This document shows positions 11,131 through 22,740 of a stretch of 64,000 nt of DNA, one piece after another. The stretch is taken from positions 6,106,889 through 6,170,888 of the forward strand of contig LNAC01000032.1 of NCBI GenBank assembly GCA_002007465.1, written 5' to 3'. Numbering within the stretch: position 1 is the stretch's first letter; each line of letters opens with the position of its first letter. The translations under genes and the position numbers were made by a program. Source of the stretch: Ailurus styani. Lineage: Eukaryota > Chordata > Mammalia > Carnivora > Ailuridae. The notes beneath the pieces are model-generated. The model was not told the DNA's origin. It worked only from the letters and a program-made list of their open reading frames with translations, and did not search any database.

Positions 11131-13105
11131 ACAACATATTCTTTGCATTATCCTCATGAGCATTAGAAAGACAATGACTTCGCTCGACTTTTTAATTTCT
11201 CATTCACTAAGATGAATGATTCACAGAAGATGAATGGTTTCCTTCCATTAAACCAGAAGGAAGGACTTTGAGAAAATAAGACCATTCACTGAAGCCTGGG
11301 ATAGCATTCAACTCATCAACCCTGACTTCTTCTTGCTTCTGGTATTGGTTCAGCCACACTCTATTACTCCTCCCTGTTCCAACTTGTAGTCAGGTATAGC
11401 ATTGGTACAGATGTGGTTCTCAGTTCTCTTCTTGGACAGCACAAATGATATTACAAGGTATAAAATCCTGTCCCTTTGTTAACTTTAAATAGGGCAAAGT
11501 GCAACTTTAAAAAAAAAGAAAAAGAAGAGTATATTTGGTAATACCAAAGGAATTGTTATTCAGGACAAGCAAGCCCTGGTGGACCATAGGCAATTCTGAA
11601 GAAAAAAAGAGAAGGTCAGCTTTTAATAGGCTTTAGGAAGAAATCAGGGAGGGATGTTCCAAACAAAAATTAATTGGAGAAGGGTTTGAGTCATTGATGT
11701 TTTCTCATTGACTGCAGGTGGGTGTTGCTGGGGCAGGAATGGGTCTTCCTTCCTTTTCTTAAAGTCAGGAGATAAATTCTTCAGAGAAAATGCCCTACCT
11801 TGTGGACATAATTATTTTCCTTCTCACTGGTTTTGCAGGCTCAAAGTGGTATGCGAGAGCTCCCCCTTCAGTGCTTCCAACTCATTTTAAATAAGTTTTC
11901 CTTTATTTACTTTCACACTTTTAACAACAATCACTCTTCCACCTCTACCCAATAATTCACTTCAATTTGAAGTTCAGTGTTTGTTTATGTGATCCTTTCT
12001 CCAACTGTCTTAGATGTGGCATACATTAATGTATTGGATAGATCCTTTTCTGCTGGCTTGTGCTTCCTGATCTTTATAAGAATTTAAGTTGTGGTAATCA
12101 TATATAATTAAAGTGTTAGTTGAAGGTCAGAATACCTCTTCAGGAAGAATAAAAAGTAGAACAAATTTTGCACATGGTTCTGAAAAAAACAATGATCAAA
12201 AAATCATTTCTAGCTTTAAAGATTAAACAGGCTTTAATTTAGTAATTTTAAATTTAGTATTTTAAATTTAGTAATTTGATTTAGTAATTCCCTGATTCTC
12301 TATAGGTGTAACATAGTTTATCAGGTAAATGGCTACATGATCAGAAATCTTTCTAAAACCCTGAGGGATATTGCCAATCTGTCACTAAAGCAATATCTCA
12401 CTTGCACAAGTTGTACTAGATAATAGAATTGCCCTTGATTACCTCCTAGTGGAGCAAGGTAGGATTTGTTTTGCAATAAACACATCTTGTACTTGGGTGA
12501 ACACCTCTGGTGAAGTAGAAATAGAAACTAGATAAAATCTGGGCATAAACCAAGTGGTTAAATGCAATGTCCGATGGTTCTTTGATCTTTTTTGCTGGTT
12601 GCCCTCAAGAATTGCTTCCTAGTTCAGATTAATCCTCCGTTGTGTACTCAGAATTTTATTTATTATTTTTGGGATTTTTGTCATTGCAAAACTTTGTGTC
12701 TTCAGTATAGTTCAATGGCCACCACCTAGATAACGGTCGCTCAGCATTTAGAAATGAGTTCTAAGGCTTATGAGACATGACATGGGGCATTTCTAGAAAC
12801 TGCAGAAGATACCTGACCTTAAGAAATTGGGTAATAAAGCCATTCTTGGCACTGGCACTCTTGCTCAAATGTGGCCTAAGACTCCCAAGGAATCACTTTG
12901 CCTCCCACATGGGATTTGATACACTTGAGAATAAGTTTTACTAACAAGGAGGGATCTGTGATGCTTGATGGCTCATCAGCAATGTTTTCCAGTGGTTGAT
13001 GTTTTCAAAGAAAGATCTAGATCGAAAGGGGGAAAGGTGAAAAATTGACATGACTAGAGTCATCTTAAAATGGAGTGAGAAGTAAAATCTTTTTAAAAAG
13101 AGGGG
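11131..13105. other. Unassigned sequence
   Basis: No gene seen. Short local AT repeats (TTTAGTAATTTTAAATTTAG) at about 12238-12290. The 12.0-12.7 kb part has an LTR-like feel but no firm ends. Confidence 0.4.
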
Positions 13106-13372
13106 GGGTGCGCCTGGGTAGCTCAGTCAGTTAAGGGTCTACCCTCAGCTCAGGTCATGATCCCTGGGTCCTGGGATGGAGCCCCAAGTGGGGGTCCCTG
13201 CTCAGGGGGGAGTCTGCTTCTCTTTTTCCCCCCCTCTCCCTCTCCCCTGCTCATGCTCTCTCTCTCTTTCACTCTCAAACAAACAAAAATAAAATCTTAT
13301 AAAAATAAAATTTTATAAAATAAAACCTTATAAAATAAAGCAAAATAAAATAAATAAAATAAAATAAAATAG
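13106..13372 (+). mobile_element. Older SINEC with expanded (AAAAT)n tail
   Basis: GTGCGCCTGGGTAGCTCAGT, GGTCATGATCCCTGGGTCCT and CCCCTGCTCATGCTCTCTCT identify a SINE of the 'CAGTCAGTTAAG' subtype. The tail has grown into an ATAAAAT/AAAAT array at about 13290-13372. Confidence 0.88.
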
Positions 13373-13439
13373 AGTCAGAATGGCTATTATACTGAAACCA
13401 CATTGCTCACCTTGTTTGAACTAAACCAAAACCTTTGGA

Positions 13440-13790
13440 CTGGGCAAAACCACAATTGTTTCAAGTAATTGCTACTTACTTTGAGCACATCCTGACCACA
13501 AGACTGATAGTTATGGACTTTCTGAAGAAAAAAATAAACAGTTAGTCAGTATATAACCCAGAGTAGCTTAGTCTGTTAACATCCAAAAGAAAGACTTTTT
13601 TTTCTTCCTTTTCTTCAACTCATGTAATTGCCCCCTTCCTTTTCCTCATTAAAAACCCTTTGCTTTTACTCTAGAAGCAGGAACAGTGTTTGGGCATTTA
13701 TCTGAATCTGTGCTCCTCAAAGTGAAATTCTTTGGTCCCAAATAAACACCTGTTTGTCTCTCACTGTGGCTATTTATTTTCAGTTTGACT
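13440..13790 (+). mobile_element. ERV-type LTR remnant (family uncertain)
   Basis: It ends with an LTR-like array: CTCATTAAAAACCC (TATA-like), GTGCTCCTCAAAGTGAAATT, GGTCCCAAATAAACACC (polyadenylation signal) and CTCACTGTGGCTATTTATTT. No coding sequence is attached. Confidence 0.45.
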
Positions 13791-13796
13791 AAAGGG

Positions 13797-14301
13797 GAGC
13801 AGAATTTGCCATACCAAAATATGCCTCTTTGGCATAAAGATTATCTAGAGCTGTTTATTTTTTAGGAAACAAGAGACAGAAGAATCTATGAAAAACCCAG
13901 TAGAAACTATCCCTTTTTAAGGGACATTTATATTTATAAGGGAAATCCTTATGTATAAGGGTGTCTTCTTCTCTATACCAGAAAGAGGACTAAATCTATA
14001 GAAATACACATCAATAGAAAAAGTAACTGACTTAAATGACAACCATTGTTTACTTGCTTTATCTGATAACCTCCCATAACTGGCTCCCGTACATCTTCTT
14101 TTTTCTTTAGCCGACAAGGTGTTGGCTTAGGCCATTTGAGTTACTCAGTTTTCCTGGTATCTTCCATGTACAGAGTACACATGTGATCAAACTTCTGTTT
14201 GTTTTTCTCCTGTTAATTTGACTTTTTATTATGGGAGAGGAGGGGAGGTTCTTCACCCAAGAACCTAGAAAGGTAAAAGGAAAATTAATTTCATCTCCCA
14301 C
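13797..14301 (+). mobile_element. LTR-like repeat, copy A
   Basis: The start (CCAAAATATGCCTCTTTGGC, ATAAAGATTATCTAGAGCTG) and the end (AAGAACCTAGAAAGGTAAAAG to CATCTCCCACA) resemble the start and end of 18490-18956 in the same orientation. This suggests two copies of one ERV-class LTR. Family not named. Confidence 0.5.
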
Positions 14302-15033
14302 AACAGGAAATGAAAAATGCTAACATGTCCCAGTATATTCCTGGTTTAACAGTATGTTTTTCCATACAAATAATTCGTTGAAATTAATACTTCCAAGTAG
14401 TTGGTTGGCCATTCATGTGCTAAAAGTAAGAATATATTTGCTTACACATAAAAGTTCACTGAATAAGTCATAAGTCCCAATATTTTAAGAGTCTGTTCCC
14501 AGACATATTTGTAATTCAAATCACTCCTGAATAGAGAAAAAAAAAAAGGAAGTACTGTGAGAGAGTGTGCTAAAGTTGTAAACCCCTTGGTACTGAGTTC
14601 AAAATTTTATTAGGAGAATACAATTTCACTCAAAGAAATTTCACTCAAAGTTGCTACTTATAAAGAAAAATGTATTTAATTTTGTCATGCTAATTCAGTC
14701 TTGGCCTTAACAGTGAGTGTAGGAGGAGCAAAGAAGTCCCTTGTTGATAGCTAATTATATCACTGTGGCCTTTGGTGTTTAGTTGAAATTTATTTCTATT
14801 GCATATGAATTATTTAGATTTGAGAGAAAAGGCAAACATTTTTCAGGAATCCTATATTCCAAAGGATTTTCCTGAAGAAAAATAAATCTTCATTTAATCA
14901 GAGTAAGCAATTAATTCCTTAGAGTTGACCTGGTAGCTTGGGCTGTTCTTTTTCTTTTATTTTTAATTACTACTCTAATGCATGTTGAAGTATAATTTAT
15001 TAGTGAGTTTAAATAGAATTAATGGTCAAATGG
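14302..15033. other. Unassigned AT-rich sequence
   Basis: No gene, RNA gene or nameable repeat seen. Confidence 0.4.
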
Positions 15034-15043
15034 TCAATTTCTT

Positions 15044-15249
15044 TTTTTTTTTAATATTTGAGAGAGAGAGAGAGAGGGAGCTTGTATGAGTGTGGGGAAA
15101 GGGGCATAGGGAATCTCAGGCAGAATCTCAAGAAGACACCACACTGAGTGTGGAGCCTCCCTGAGGGCTCAATCTCACAAGCTTGAGATCATGACCTGAG
15201 CTAAAATCATAAGTCAGATTCTTAACTGACTGAGTTACCCATGTGCCCC
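15044..15249 (-). mobile_element. Older SINEC
   Basis: T-run, GAGAGAGAGAGAGAGAGGGAG and the head complement (GATCATGACCTGAGCT, TTAACTGACTGAGTTACCCA). Possible 10-bp duplication TCAATTTCTT (15034-15043) / TCAAATTCTT (15250-15259). Confidence 0.88.
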
Positions 15250-15599
15250 TCAAATTCTTTATCTCTAGCCTTGCATGTGAATTTTCCTGCAGTTATAATT
15301 ACAGATTATGAAATGGTAAACAATTCTATTTGTGGGTGTTCCTTGACCAGACAAATTGGTTACAGTAGAATCTGGCCAGTTATTGCTCTTGCTCTTAGCA
15401 AACTTACAAACTGATAACAGAGAGAAAAAGAAAAAGAAAAGAGTAAGAATTGTCAAGAGGATTATTTAAAATATAGCCAGGAGGACACTGAGAAAGTGAG
15501 GCTTCTATGTATGCTCTGTCACACATTCTTGAAATTTTTGCTGAACTCAGCTAAAAGTTAGAACACCTACTTCATGTTAAAATGGACGTAAATGGACTT

Positions 15600-15832
15600 T
15601 CCACCTAACACTAGCCCTAGCAACCAATTACATATAGATTTGTATAACTGTAGCTATACCAGCAAAAATCACATTTTGTTCAAAACAACTTATAGAGATT
15701 CCCTCTTTCCTCTTTAAAAGCTCTAACTTCATCTCTCCAGAGCATGCTTTTAGTTTCCATCTATGTCTCCTGAATTGCAATCCCTATGATCCCAAATAAA
15801 TGTAAAAATTTTGTCTTTCCTTGGTTGACAAA
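15600..15832 (+). mobile_element. ERV-type LTR 3' part (family uncertain)
   Basis: CTCTTTAAAAGCTCTAACTT, CCAGAGCATGCTTTTAGTTT and GATCCCAAATAAATG resemble the TATA/poly(A) portion of an ERV1-class LTR. Non-coding and diverged. Confidence 0.4.
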
Positions 15833-15994
15833 ATCTAATGGGGTAAACACTTTTGATAAAATATTTTTCCTTTAGAAGGTTAGCATTTGATCTGATTTTA
15901 TTCAATTAAAATATATTTTAAACAAATATTAAACACCTACTATGTGCTCTACTCTAAGAAAATAATCTTTAATTTTTTATTAATTTGTAATTTT

Positions 15995-16335
15995 CTAATT
16001 CCCAAAAAGGATTTAAGGGGAAAGTTGATTCAATCCATTACCCGTTATTTTAATCAAAAGATAGCAGTAGTTGTATTTTTTCCCACAAATATACCTCAAG
16101 TAATTTGCAAATCATGTTGTTAAATAGGTGGTTTTAAGGGCAAAAGTATTCTTGCATCACCACATTTAAAAAGTGGGATTTTTTGTATCATTTGTATTTT
16201 TTACAAAGCTGCATAACTGATACCTATGTTGATGTTTACTAAAATATAATAAATAGATTATTTATTGTTAAATAATTGTTTAAGAAGAATAATTGTTTAA
16301 GAATTGTTAAGAAGATCCATAGCACAATTAATACT
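15995..16335 (+). repeat. Left arm of a long imperfect inverted repeat
   Basis: Read forward, this arm aligns to the reverse complement of 17615-17922 at roughly 80% by eye. Shared blocks include CTAATTCC, AAAGGATTTAAGG, ACCTCAAGTAATT, GTGGGATTTTTT, GCATAACTGATA and ATTGTTAAGAA. It contains a local insertion of about 35 nt (TAAGAAGAATAATTGTTTAA) absent from the other arm. It is neither SINE nor recognisable L1. Confidence 0.85.
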
Positions 16336-17614
16336 TGTATTCTTTTACCTAGAAGGTATTGTATATATCTGTTAGACACATTTTTTTTAACCTGAAACTT
16401 CAAAGATGATTTCTCTCAAAGAGGTTAGTAGCAATTGAAGCCAAAAACAAACAAACAAAAAAAAAACTATGCACTGAGAAATCAAACAAGACCAATTCCA
16501 AAGAACTCTATAAAGCCATACAGTTAGAGACAAGTTTTTAGTGTTGAAATTCCTGTACACAACTCTGTTCTGAAGCTTGGGAATGGTTTTCAATTACTTT
16601 CTAGTCTTTGTTCTATCTCTTCATGTTAAATCACAAATCCCTCAAGATTGTCTTTGACTTTTATTTTTAACTTCTAGTCTGGAACACTGGACCCATACTT
16701 CACAGTAGTTGTGCTCAACTTGTTGATCATCACAACCTTCTGGGGATTTTTAAAATACAAATGAGACTCAGGAGCCCAGAGACATCCTCAGAGATGTTGA
16801 AGCAATCAACCTGCAGGGGATCACAGGAAGATGCCGTAGTTCCTCATATGAATCCGATGGTGAGCTATAAAACTACAGGGCTACAAACTGTGCTGCCTTG
16901 TCATTTTTATATTAAGCAGAACACCTTATATTTGCTATGTGTGAGTTGACGTAATTTGACTTTGTTTAAACCTATGCATTTTTACTAGTAATGACCTTAA
17001 CTTTCAGGTCATTAATAATAATCTTCTGTACTATTCTACTTTAAGTAGACAAAGCTTTAAAAATGTGGTAATGACTATCTTAGATATCATAAGTATGTTA
17101 ATGTATTTTTATTTAAGCTTGAAAGAAAATAGTTTTTCTCATAAAAAATTTTCTTTTTGTTCTGGTTTCTTTCTGTATTGGAAGTATTTTCTTTTTCAAT
17201 ATGTAGAAGTGAAAATGTCCTGTTCCTTTATTCTCAAATTTCTACATTAGGATTCTGGCATATATATCTAAAGCTATCTCTATTCTTTAAAGTAATATAC
17301 AGCAATTTTGTGAGTGTACATGAGATAAGTTTATAAACAAGTAGTTTTATTTACAACATAGGCTAGGCTGCTATAACAGTTATAACAACAGAAAATTCTT
17401 CAAGGTTGGAGTTAAATTTCTTTCACATAAAGTTTGGGCATAGAATTCCAAGCTGGTTTGCTAACCCCTTTGAATTCAGACACCAGGCTCTTTCTATCTT
17501 GTTCCCATCAACCCTTAATGTTGCCCCCATCTGCATGCTCCCAGGAGCTCCTCACTACAACTCCACTGCAGACCGTCAAAAACAGAGCAGCGAGCAGAAT
17601 GCCTACCTGCTCTT
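16336..17614. other. Spacer between the inverted-repeat arms; weak MER5-like and LTR-like remnants
   Basis: 16700-16860 (TCTGGGGATTTTTAAAATAC, CCAGAGACATCCTCAGAG) weakly resembles a MER5-type hAT DNA transposon. 17380-17600 (GGCTGCTATAACAGTTATAAC, CATCTGCATGCTCCCAGG) looks like an old LTR remnant. No transposase-like open frame is visible. Confidence 0.35.
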
Positions 17615-17922
17615 TAATTATCCTATGGTTATTCTTAACAATCAGGTTTAACCTATGCATCATATTTTAATAAAACAATGTCAACATAGATATCAGTTAT
17701 GCAACTTTGTAAAAAAATATGAAAGATAAAAAAATCCCACATTTTAAATATGGTCCTGCAGGAATATCTTTTCCCCTAAAATCACTAGTTTAATAACATG
17801 TTTTTCTAATTACTTGAGGTATATATGTGGGAAAAATACAATTATCAGCATATTTTAATTAAAATAATTAGTGATGGATCGAATCAACCGAATTTTCTCC
17901 TTAAATCCTTTTGAGGAATTAG
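17615..17922 (-). repeat. Right arm of a long imperfect inverted repeat
   Basis: Reverse-complement partner of 15995-16335. The loop between the arms is about 1.28 kb. See the left arm for the shared blocks. Confidence 0.85.
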
Positions 17923-18244
17923 TTATACAGATCACTTTTTTGCATAATTCACTGGCCCGGATGCAGTTATTTGAGCACACCTAGCAGTAAGGGAGACTTT
18001 GTTCAGGCAATCAGGTCCTCAGTTAGAAATTCTGTTATTAAAGGAAAAGGGAAGTGTGACTATTAGAGGGCAAGTACTGACCTTTACTCTACCATTCATC
18101 AAGAAGAGGATACTGTAACTACATTGGAGGGAAAATGAACCCTTTTCTTCAGGCTCATATCAAAAAAGAGAAATATTTGCTTTTAATATGCTGATATAGA
18201 AACTGAAAATATTTGCTTTTATTTAAATGAAATTTAATTAATTG

Positions 18245-18400
18245 TGTCGAGCACTTTATCCTACTATATCTAAAACCATTTTTCTAGGTGCTAAAAGCTC
18301 ACAAAGATATATAAAATACAGTTCAGCTCTCAAGGAGTTTGTAATAATGGCTAATGTGGATTGGAAAGCAGTGAACAAATACAAATATCCGTACAATTAA
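18245..18400 (+). mobile_element. Ancient MIR/L2-like remnant
   Basis: GTGTCGAGCACTTTATCC, TTTTCTAGGTGCTAAAAGCTC and AGCTCTCAAGGAGTTTG follow a common pattern of ancient mammalian repeats. Confidence 0.4.
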
Positions 18401-18489
18401 GTTAGAAGGCTGAATTAGATAAATGCCATTAGAAATACACAGTGAGGCTAGGGGACAGGAGTTCAGAAAACTCAAACTTTGCATTCAAA

Positions 18490-18956
18490 CAGAGTAGACT
18501 ATGCCCACCCCAAAATATTCTGCTTTGGCATGTGGATTATTCTGAGCTGAAAGCAATCAAGACACAGCAGACTCGAAAAACTTTTACTTCTCCCTTAATT
18601 ATAAGAATTTGAATAGGGGCCTCTTTCAGAGAAAGAGTTATTACAAGAAGTAACTTTTTTTTTATTTGAAAGACCTATGTGCATGGCAGGGCAAACCTCT
18701 AATTAGCAAATATCTGCTCTTGCCATCTTGCAAATTGTGCTCCTCTTTTTTGAAGCCACAGGCCCCTATCCTATTCCTTAACTCAAGACGGCGCGCAAGC
18801 TTCAACTGCCCGACTTGCCCTGGAGTCTCATATCTTTGAGGTTCCTGTGTGTTCAAAATTAAATTTGTTTTTTCTTCCACTAATCTATGTCAATTTAATT
18901 ATTAGACCAGCCAAAGAACCTAGAAGGGAAGAAGGGAAATTTTTTCTGTCCCTACA
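18490..18956 (+). mobile_element. LTR-like repeat, copy B
   Basis: CCAAAATATTCTGCTTTGGC, ATGTGGATTATTCTGAGCTG at the start and AAAGAACCTAGAAGGGAAGA to CCCTACA at the end match copy A (13797-14301). Both are on the plus strand, about 4.2 kb apart. Confidence 0.5.
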
Positions 18957-19234
18957 GCATTTAGTTACAAAATTTAATAAAATTTACTTGAAGAGTGAGT
19001 TGTAGATCTTAAGGCAGAAATGAAGACGCATGTAAAAATCATGTAACTACACATAAAGACAGGAAAGTTTTAAGATTATCTGAGTTATAATAAGTAACTC
19101 AATTTGATCATCTCAGAGGAGTCGTAGTCAAATGAGGTCACATTGCCCATTAATGGGTGTATTGTGGATAGGCTCAAATACAAGAGCTTTAGAATCAGCC
19201 CAAAGGCAATTAGGGGTTAGTGAGTTTCTTAAAA

Positions 19235-19340
19235 TGAGGAATAGATTGTAAGCCATTCAATACAACTGTATCTTATTCATCTCTGTACTCCCAGCATCTA
19301 GAGAAATGACTCATATGAAGTACCTGTGCAAGAACAAGTT
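19235..19340 (+). mobile_element. L2 3'-end remnant
   Basis: GATTGTAAGCCATTCAATAC and CTTATTCATCTCTGTACTCC correspond to the L2 3' end. Confidence 0.5.
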
Positions 19341-19499
19341 TGTGAATTAGTGAAGGTGTGACAAGGCATGTACCTCTGGAAAATTAGTCTACAAGTGCCA
19401 TGTTGGAGGACTGGAAGATTTTCATACTACTTATATCATTGTGATCATTGTTAATACAACATGCTGTTAGCTGACAGTAAGAACGTTTTTCTGTGTCCA

Positions 19500-19575
19500 G
19501 TTTGTGTCGAGCACTTTATAATAAGCCTATCTCAACTGAGAGTCACATCAATACTGTGAGTAAAGTAGAATTTTT
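19500..19575. mobile_element. MIR, left half (interrupted by L1)
   Basis: GTGTCGAGCACTTTATAATA then ATCAATACTGTGAGTAAAGTA matches the first half of the MIR core. The second half resumes at 21758. Confidence 0.65.
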
Positions 19576-19922
19576 TAATTAACATATAATGTATTGTTTG
19601 TTTCAGGGGGTACAGTTCTGTGATTCATCAGTCTTACACAGTTCACACCACTCACCATAGCACATACCCTCCCCAATGTCCATCACCTAGCCACCCCATC
19701 CCCCCAACCCCCCTCCCCTCCAGCAACTCTCAGCTTGTTTCCTGAGATTAAGAGTCTCTTATGGTTTGTCTCCCTGTCTTGTTTCTCAAATTCCTCATAT
19801 CTGCGAGATCATATAATTTTCTTTCTCTGATTGACTTCTTTCACTTACCATAATTCCCTCTAGTTCCATCCACATCATTGCAAATGGCAAGAGTTCATAG
19901 TTTTTTTGATGGTTGCATAGTA

Positions 19923-19925
<3 letters not shown>

Positions 19926-19973
<48 letters not shown>
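19926..19973. repeat. (TA)n microsatellite, about 24 units
   Basis: Uninterrupted alternating TA inside the antisense L1. Likely expanded from the short TATATA normally found at this point of the L1. Confidence 0.95.
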
Positions 19974-19975
<2 letters not shown>

Positions 19976-20436
19976 CTTCTTCTTTATCCATTCATCTATT
20001 GATGGACGTTTAATCTCTTTCCATGGTTTGGTTATTGTGGACATTGCTGCTATAAACATTGGGGTGCACGTGCTCCTTCAGATCACTATATTTGTATCCT
20101 TAGGTAAATACCCAATAGTGCAATTGCTGGGTCATAGGGTACCTCTACTTTCAAATTTTTGAGGAACCTCCATACTGTTTTCCAGAGTGGCTGCACCAGC
20201 TTGCATTCCCATCAATGGTGAAAGAGGGTTCTCCTTTCTCTGCATCCTTACCAACATTTGTCATTTCCTGACTGCTTAATTTTAGCCATTCTGACTAGTG
20301 TGAGGTAGTATCTCACTGTGGTTTTGATTTGTATTCCCCTGATGCCAAGTGATGTTGAGCACTTTTTCATGTGTCTATTGGCCATTTGGATGTCTTCTTT
20401 GCAGAAATGTCTGTTCATGTCTCCTGCCCATTTCTT

Positions 20437-20638
20437 TTTTTTTTTTAAGATTCTATTTATGTATTTGACACAGAAAGACAGATTACAAGTAGGCAGAGAG
20501 GCAGGCGGAGAAAGAGAGGAGGAAGCAGGTTCCCTGCCGAGCAGAGAGCCCGATGCGGGGCTCGATCCCAGAACCCTGAGATCACGACCTGAGCTGAAGG
20601 CAGAGGCTTTAAACCACTGAGCCACCCAGGCACACCTT
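20437..20638 (-). mobile_element. SINEC inside the L1, 13-bp target duplication
   Basis: Minus-strand SINE. CTGCCCATTTCTT is present at 20424-20436 and exactly again at 20639-20651. Confidence 0.95.
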
Positions 20639-20834
20639 CTGCCCATTTCTTGATTGGATTATTTGTTCTTTGGGTATTGAGTTTGATAAGTCCTTTATAG
20701 ATTTGGGATTCTATCCCTTTATTTGATATGTCATCTGCAAATATCTTCTCCCATTCTGTCAGTTGTGCACTATTTCCTCTGCTGTGCGAAAGCTTTTTAT
20801 CTTGATGAAGTCCCAATAGTTCATTTTTGCCCTT

Positions 20835-20906
20835 GCTTCCCTTGCCTTTGGTGATGTTCCTAGGAAGAATGCTTCCCTTGCCTTTGGTGATGTTCCTAGG
20901 AAGAAG
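20835..20906. repeat. 36-bp tandem duplication inside L1 ORF2
   Basis: GCTTCCCTTGCCTTTGGTGA...GAAGAA occurs twice head to tail (20835-20870, 20871-20906), differing only at the last base. In the reverse-strand peptide this repeats FFLGTSPKAREA. Confidence 0.92.
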
Positions 20907-21757
20907 TTGCTGCAGCTGAGGTCGAAGAGGATGCAGCCTGTGTTCTCCTCAAGGATTTTGAAGGATTCCTGTCTCACATTGATGTCTAGGAAATGGTCCA
21001 GTTTCATTCTTCTGCATGTGGCTGTCCAATTTTCCCAACACCATTTGTTGAAGAGACTTTTTTCCATTGGACATTCTTTCCTGCTTTGTCAAAAATTAGT
21101 TGACCATAGTTGAGGGTCCATTTCTGGACTTTCTATTCTGTTCCATTGATCTATGTGTCTGTTTTTGTGCCAGTACCATACTGTCTTGATGATGATAGCT
21201 TTGTAATAAGCTTGAAGTATGGAATTGTGATGCCGCCAACTTTGGCTTTCTTTTTCAACACTCTTCTGGCTATTCAGGGTCTTTTCTGGTAACATATAAA
21301 TTTTAGGATTATTTGTTCCATTTCTTTGGAAAAAAGTTGATGGTATTTTGATAGAGATTGCATTAAATGTGTAGATTGCTATAGGTAGAATAGACATTTT
21401 CACAATATTTGTTCTTCCAATCCATGAGCACAGAACATTTTTCCATTTCTTTGTGTCTTCCTCTGTTTCTTTCATGACTGATCTGTAGTTTTCTGAGTAC
21501 AGGTTCTTTGCCTCTTTGGTTAGGTTTATTCCTAGGTATCTTATGGTTTTGGGTGCAATTATAAATGGGATTGACTCCTTAAATTTTCTCTCTTCTGTCT
21601 TGTTGGTGGTGTATAGAAATGCAACTTATTTCTGTGCACTGATTTTATATCCTGACACTTTACTGAATTCCTGTATGAGTTCTAGCAGTTTTAGAGTGGA
21701 GTCTTTTGGGTTTTCCACATAAAGTATCATATCATCTGCAAAGAGTGAGAGTTTGAC

Positions 21758-21890
21758 TTTTAATTCCATTTTATAGAAAAGGAAACTGAAATTCAAAGTG
21801 TTAGTTGTTTATCCAGTCATATAGCTTGTAGAGCCTCAGTCTAAACCCAGATCACTGACCTCTGGACCTCACGCACTTAATCACTGCTCC
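21758..21890. mobile_element. MIR, right half
   Basis: CCATTTTATAGAAAAGGAAAC, CAGTCATATAGCTTGTAGAG and AACCCAGATCACTGACCTCT match the second half of MIR, continuing from 19575. Confidence 0.7.
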
Positions 21891-22705
21891 ATCTCTGAGA
21901 AAACTTACCTGTTTCCTAAAATATAAATAGTGAGAGAAAATTCTATCTCAGTAGAGTAAGGGATTAAGTCGTAGGTGAGGAATGGGGCAACAGGATGTGG
22001 AATTAAATTTGTGGAGGCTTTTAAAAGCCTTGATTTGATTCTATGAGGATTTAACAAGAGCAAATTAAAATACTGTTATAAGTTTGGACCAAATGATGTG
22101 CATGAGTATGGAATCTGAATGGCCATCCACCAGCCATTTAAACTTTTAACACCAATATTTTCTAAAACAGAAACTGAATTGCCCTTTGAACACCAGTGTC
22201 AAAAAAGACACTAGCTACATTTTGTAAACATAACAGTATTTCAAATAAACTTCTTTTTAGCAGAGAAAAAGCCACCTTGGAAATACACTGAAAGTGGCCT
22301 CTGAATTTTCAAACTACCTGCACGTTGATATATTATATATATGCACACAAAAACTTCTATGTATCCTCAGGAGAATGTGATCCTTTTGAACTATTACACA
22401 GTGCAGCTCATTTCTTGGTATATCAGGCTCTGTGGAATTAGTTGGAAATGTTCTAGCATTACTTTCTTCTTACTTTACAATGAGGATGTTGTACATGTGT
22501 TAATAGAAGCATAGTCCTCACTCTAGGAATGCAATCAATAAAAACCAGAATGTGGAAAACTATAGGATAAAAGATGCATTTACTTCAATAAATAAATTGC
22601 AGGGGAAAAATAAAACAGAAAGAATCTATAGAATAAAAAAGACGAAGAAAACCTGTCAACCAAATGTAGTAGGAAGCCCAGTTTCCAAAACTTACTCCAA
22701 AAAAA

Positions 22706-22740
<35 letters not shown>

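Larger units (their letters stand above)
19576..21757 (-). mobile_element. L1 retrotransposon, 5'-truncated, antisense, disabled
   Basis: It begins with the complement of the 3' end (TTAATTAACATATAATGTAT, CACTCACCATAGCACATACC). It continues through the ORF2 C-terminus toward the reverse-transcriptase region (reverse-strand peptides FDLSCSNFFLGTSPKAREA; KWKNVLCSWIGRTNIVKMS; KTVWYWHKNRHIDQWNRIE). The frame is broken. It holds a (TA)n run, a 36-bp tandem duplication and a SINE. It sits inside an ancient MIR. Confidence 0.93.

Noticed and set aside
13440..18956. A provirus between the LTR-like copies
   Set aside because: No gag, pol or env trace is visible between them, and LTR family identity is not established.
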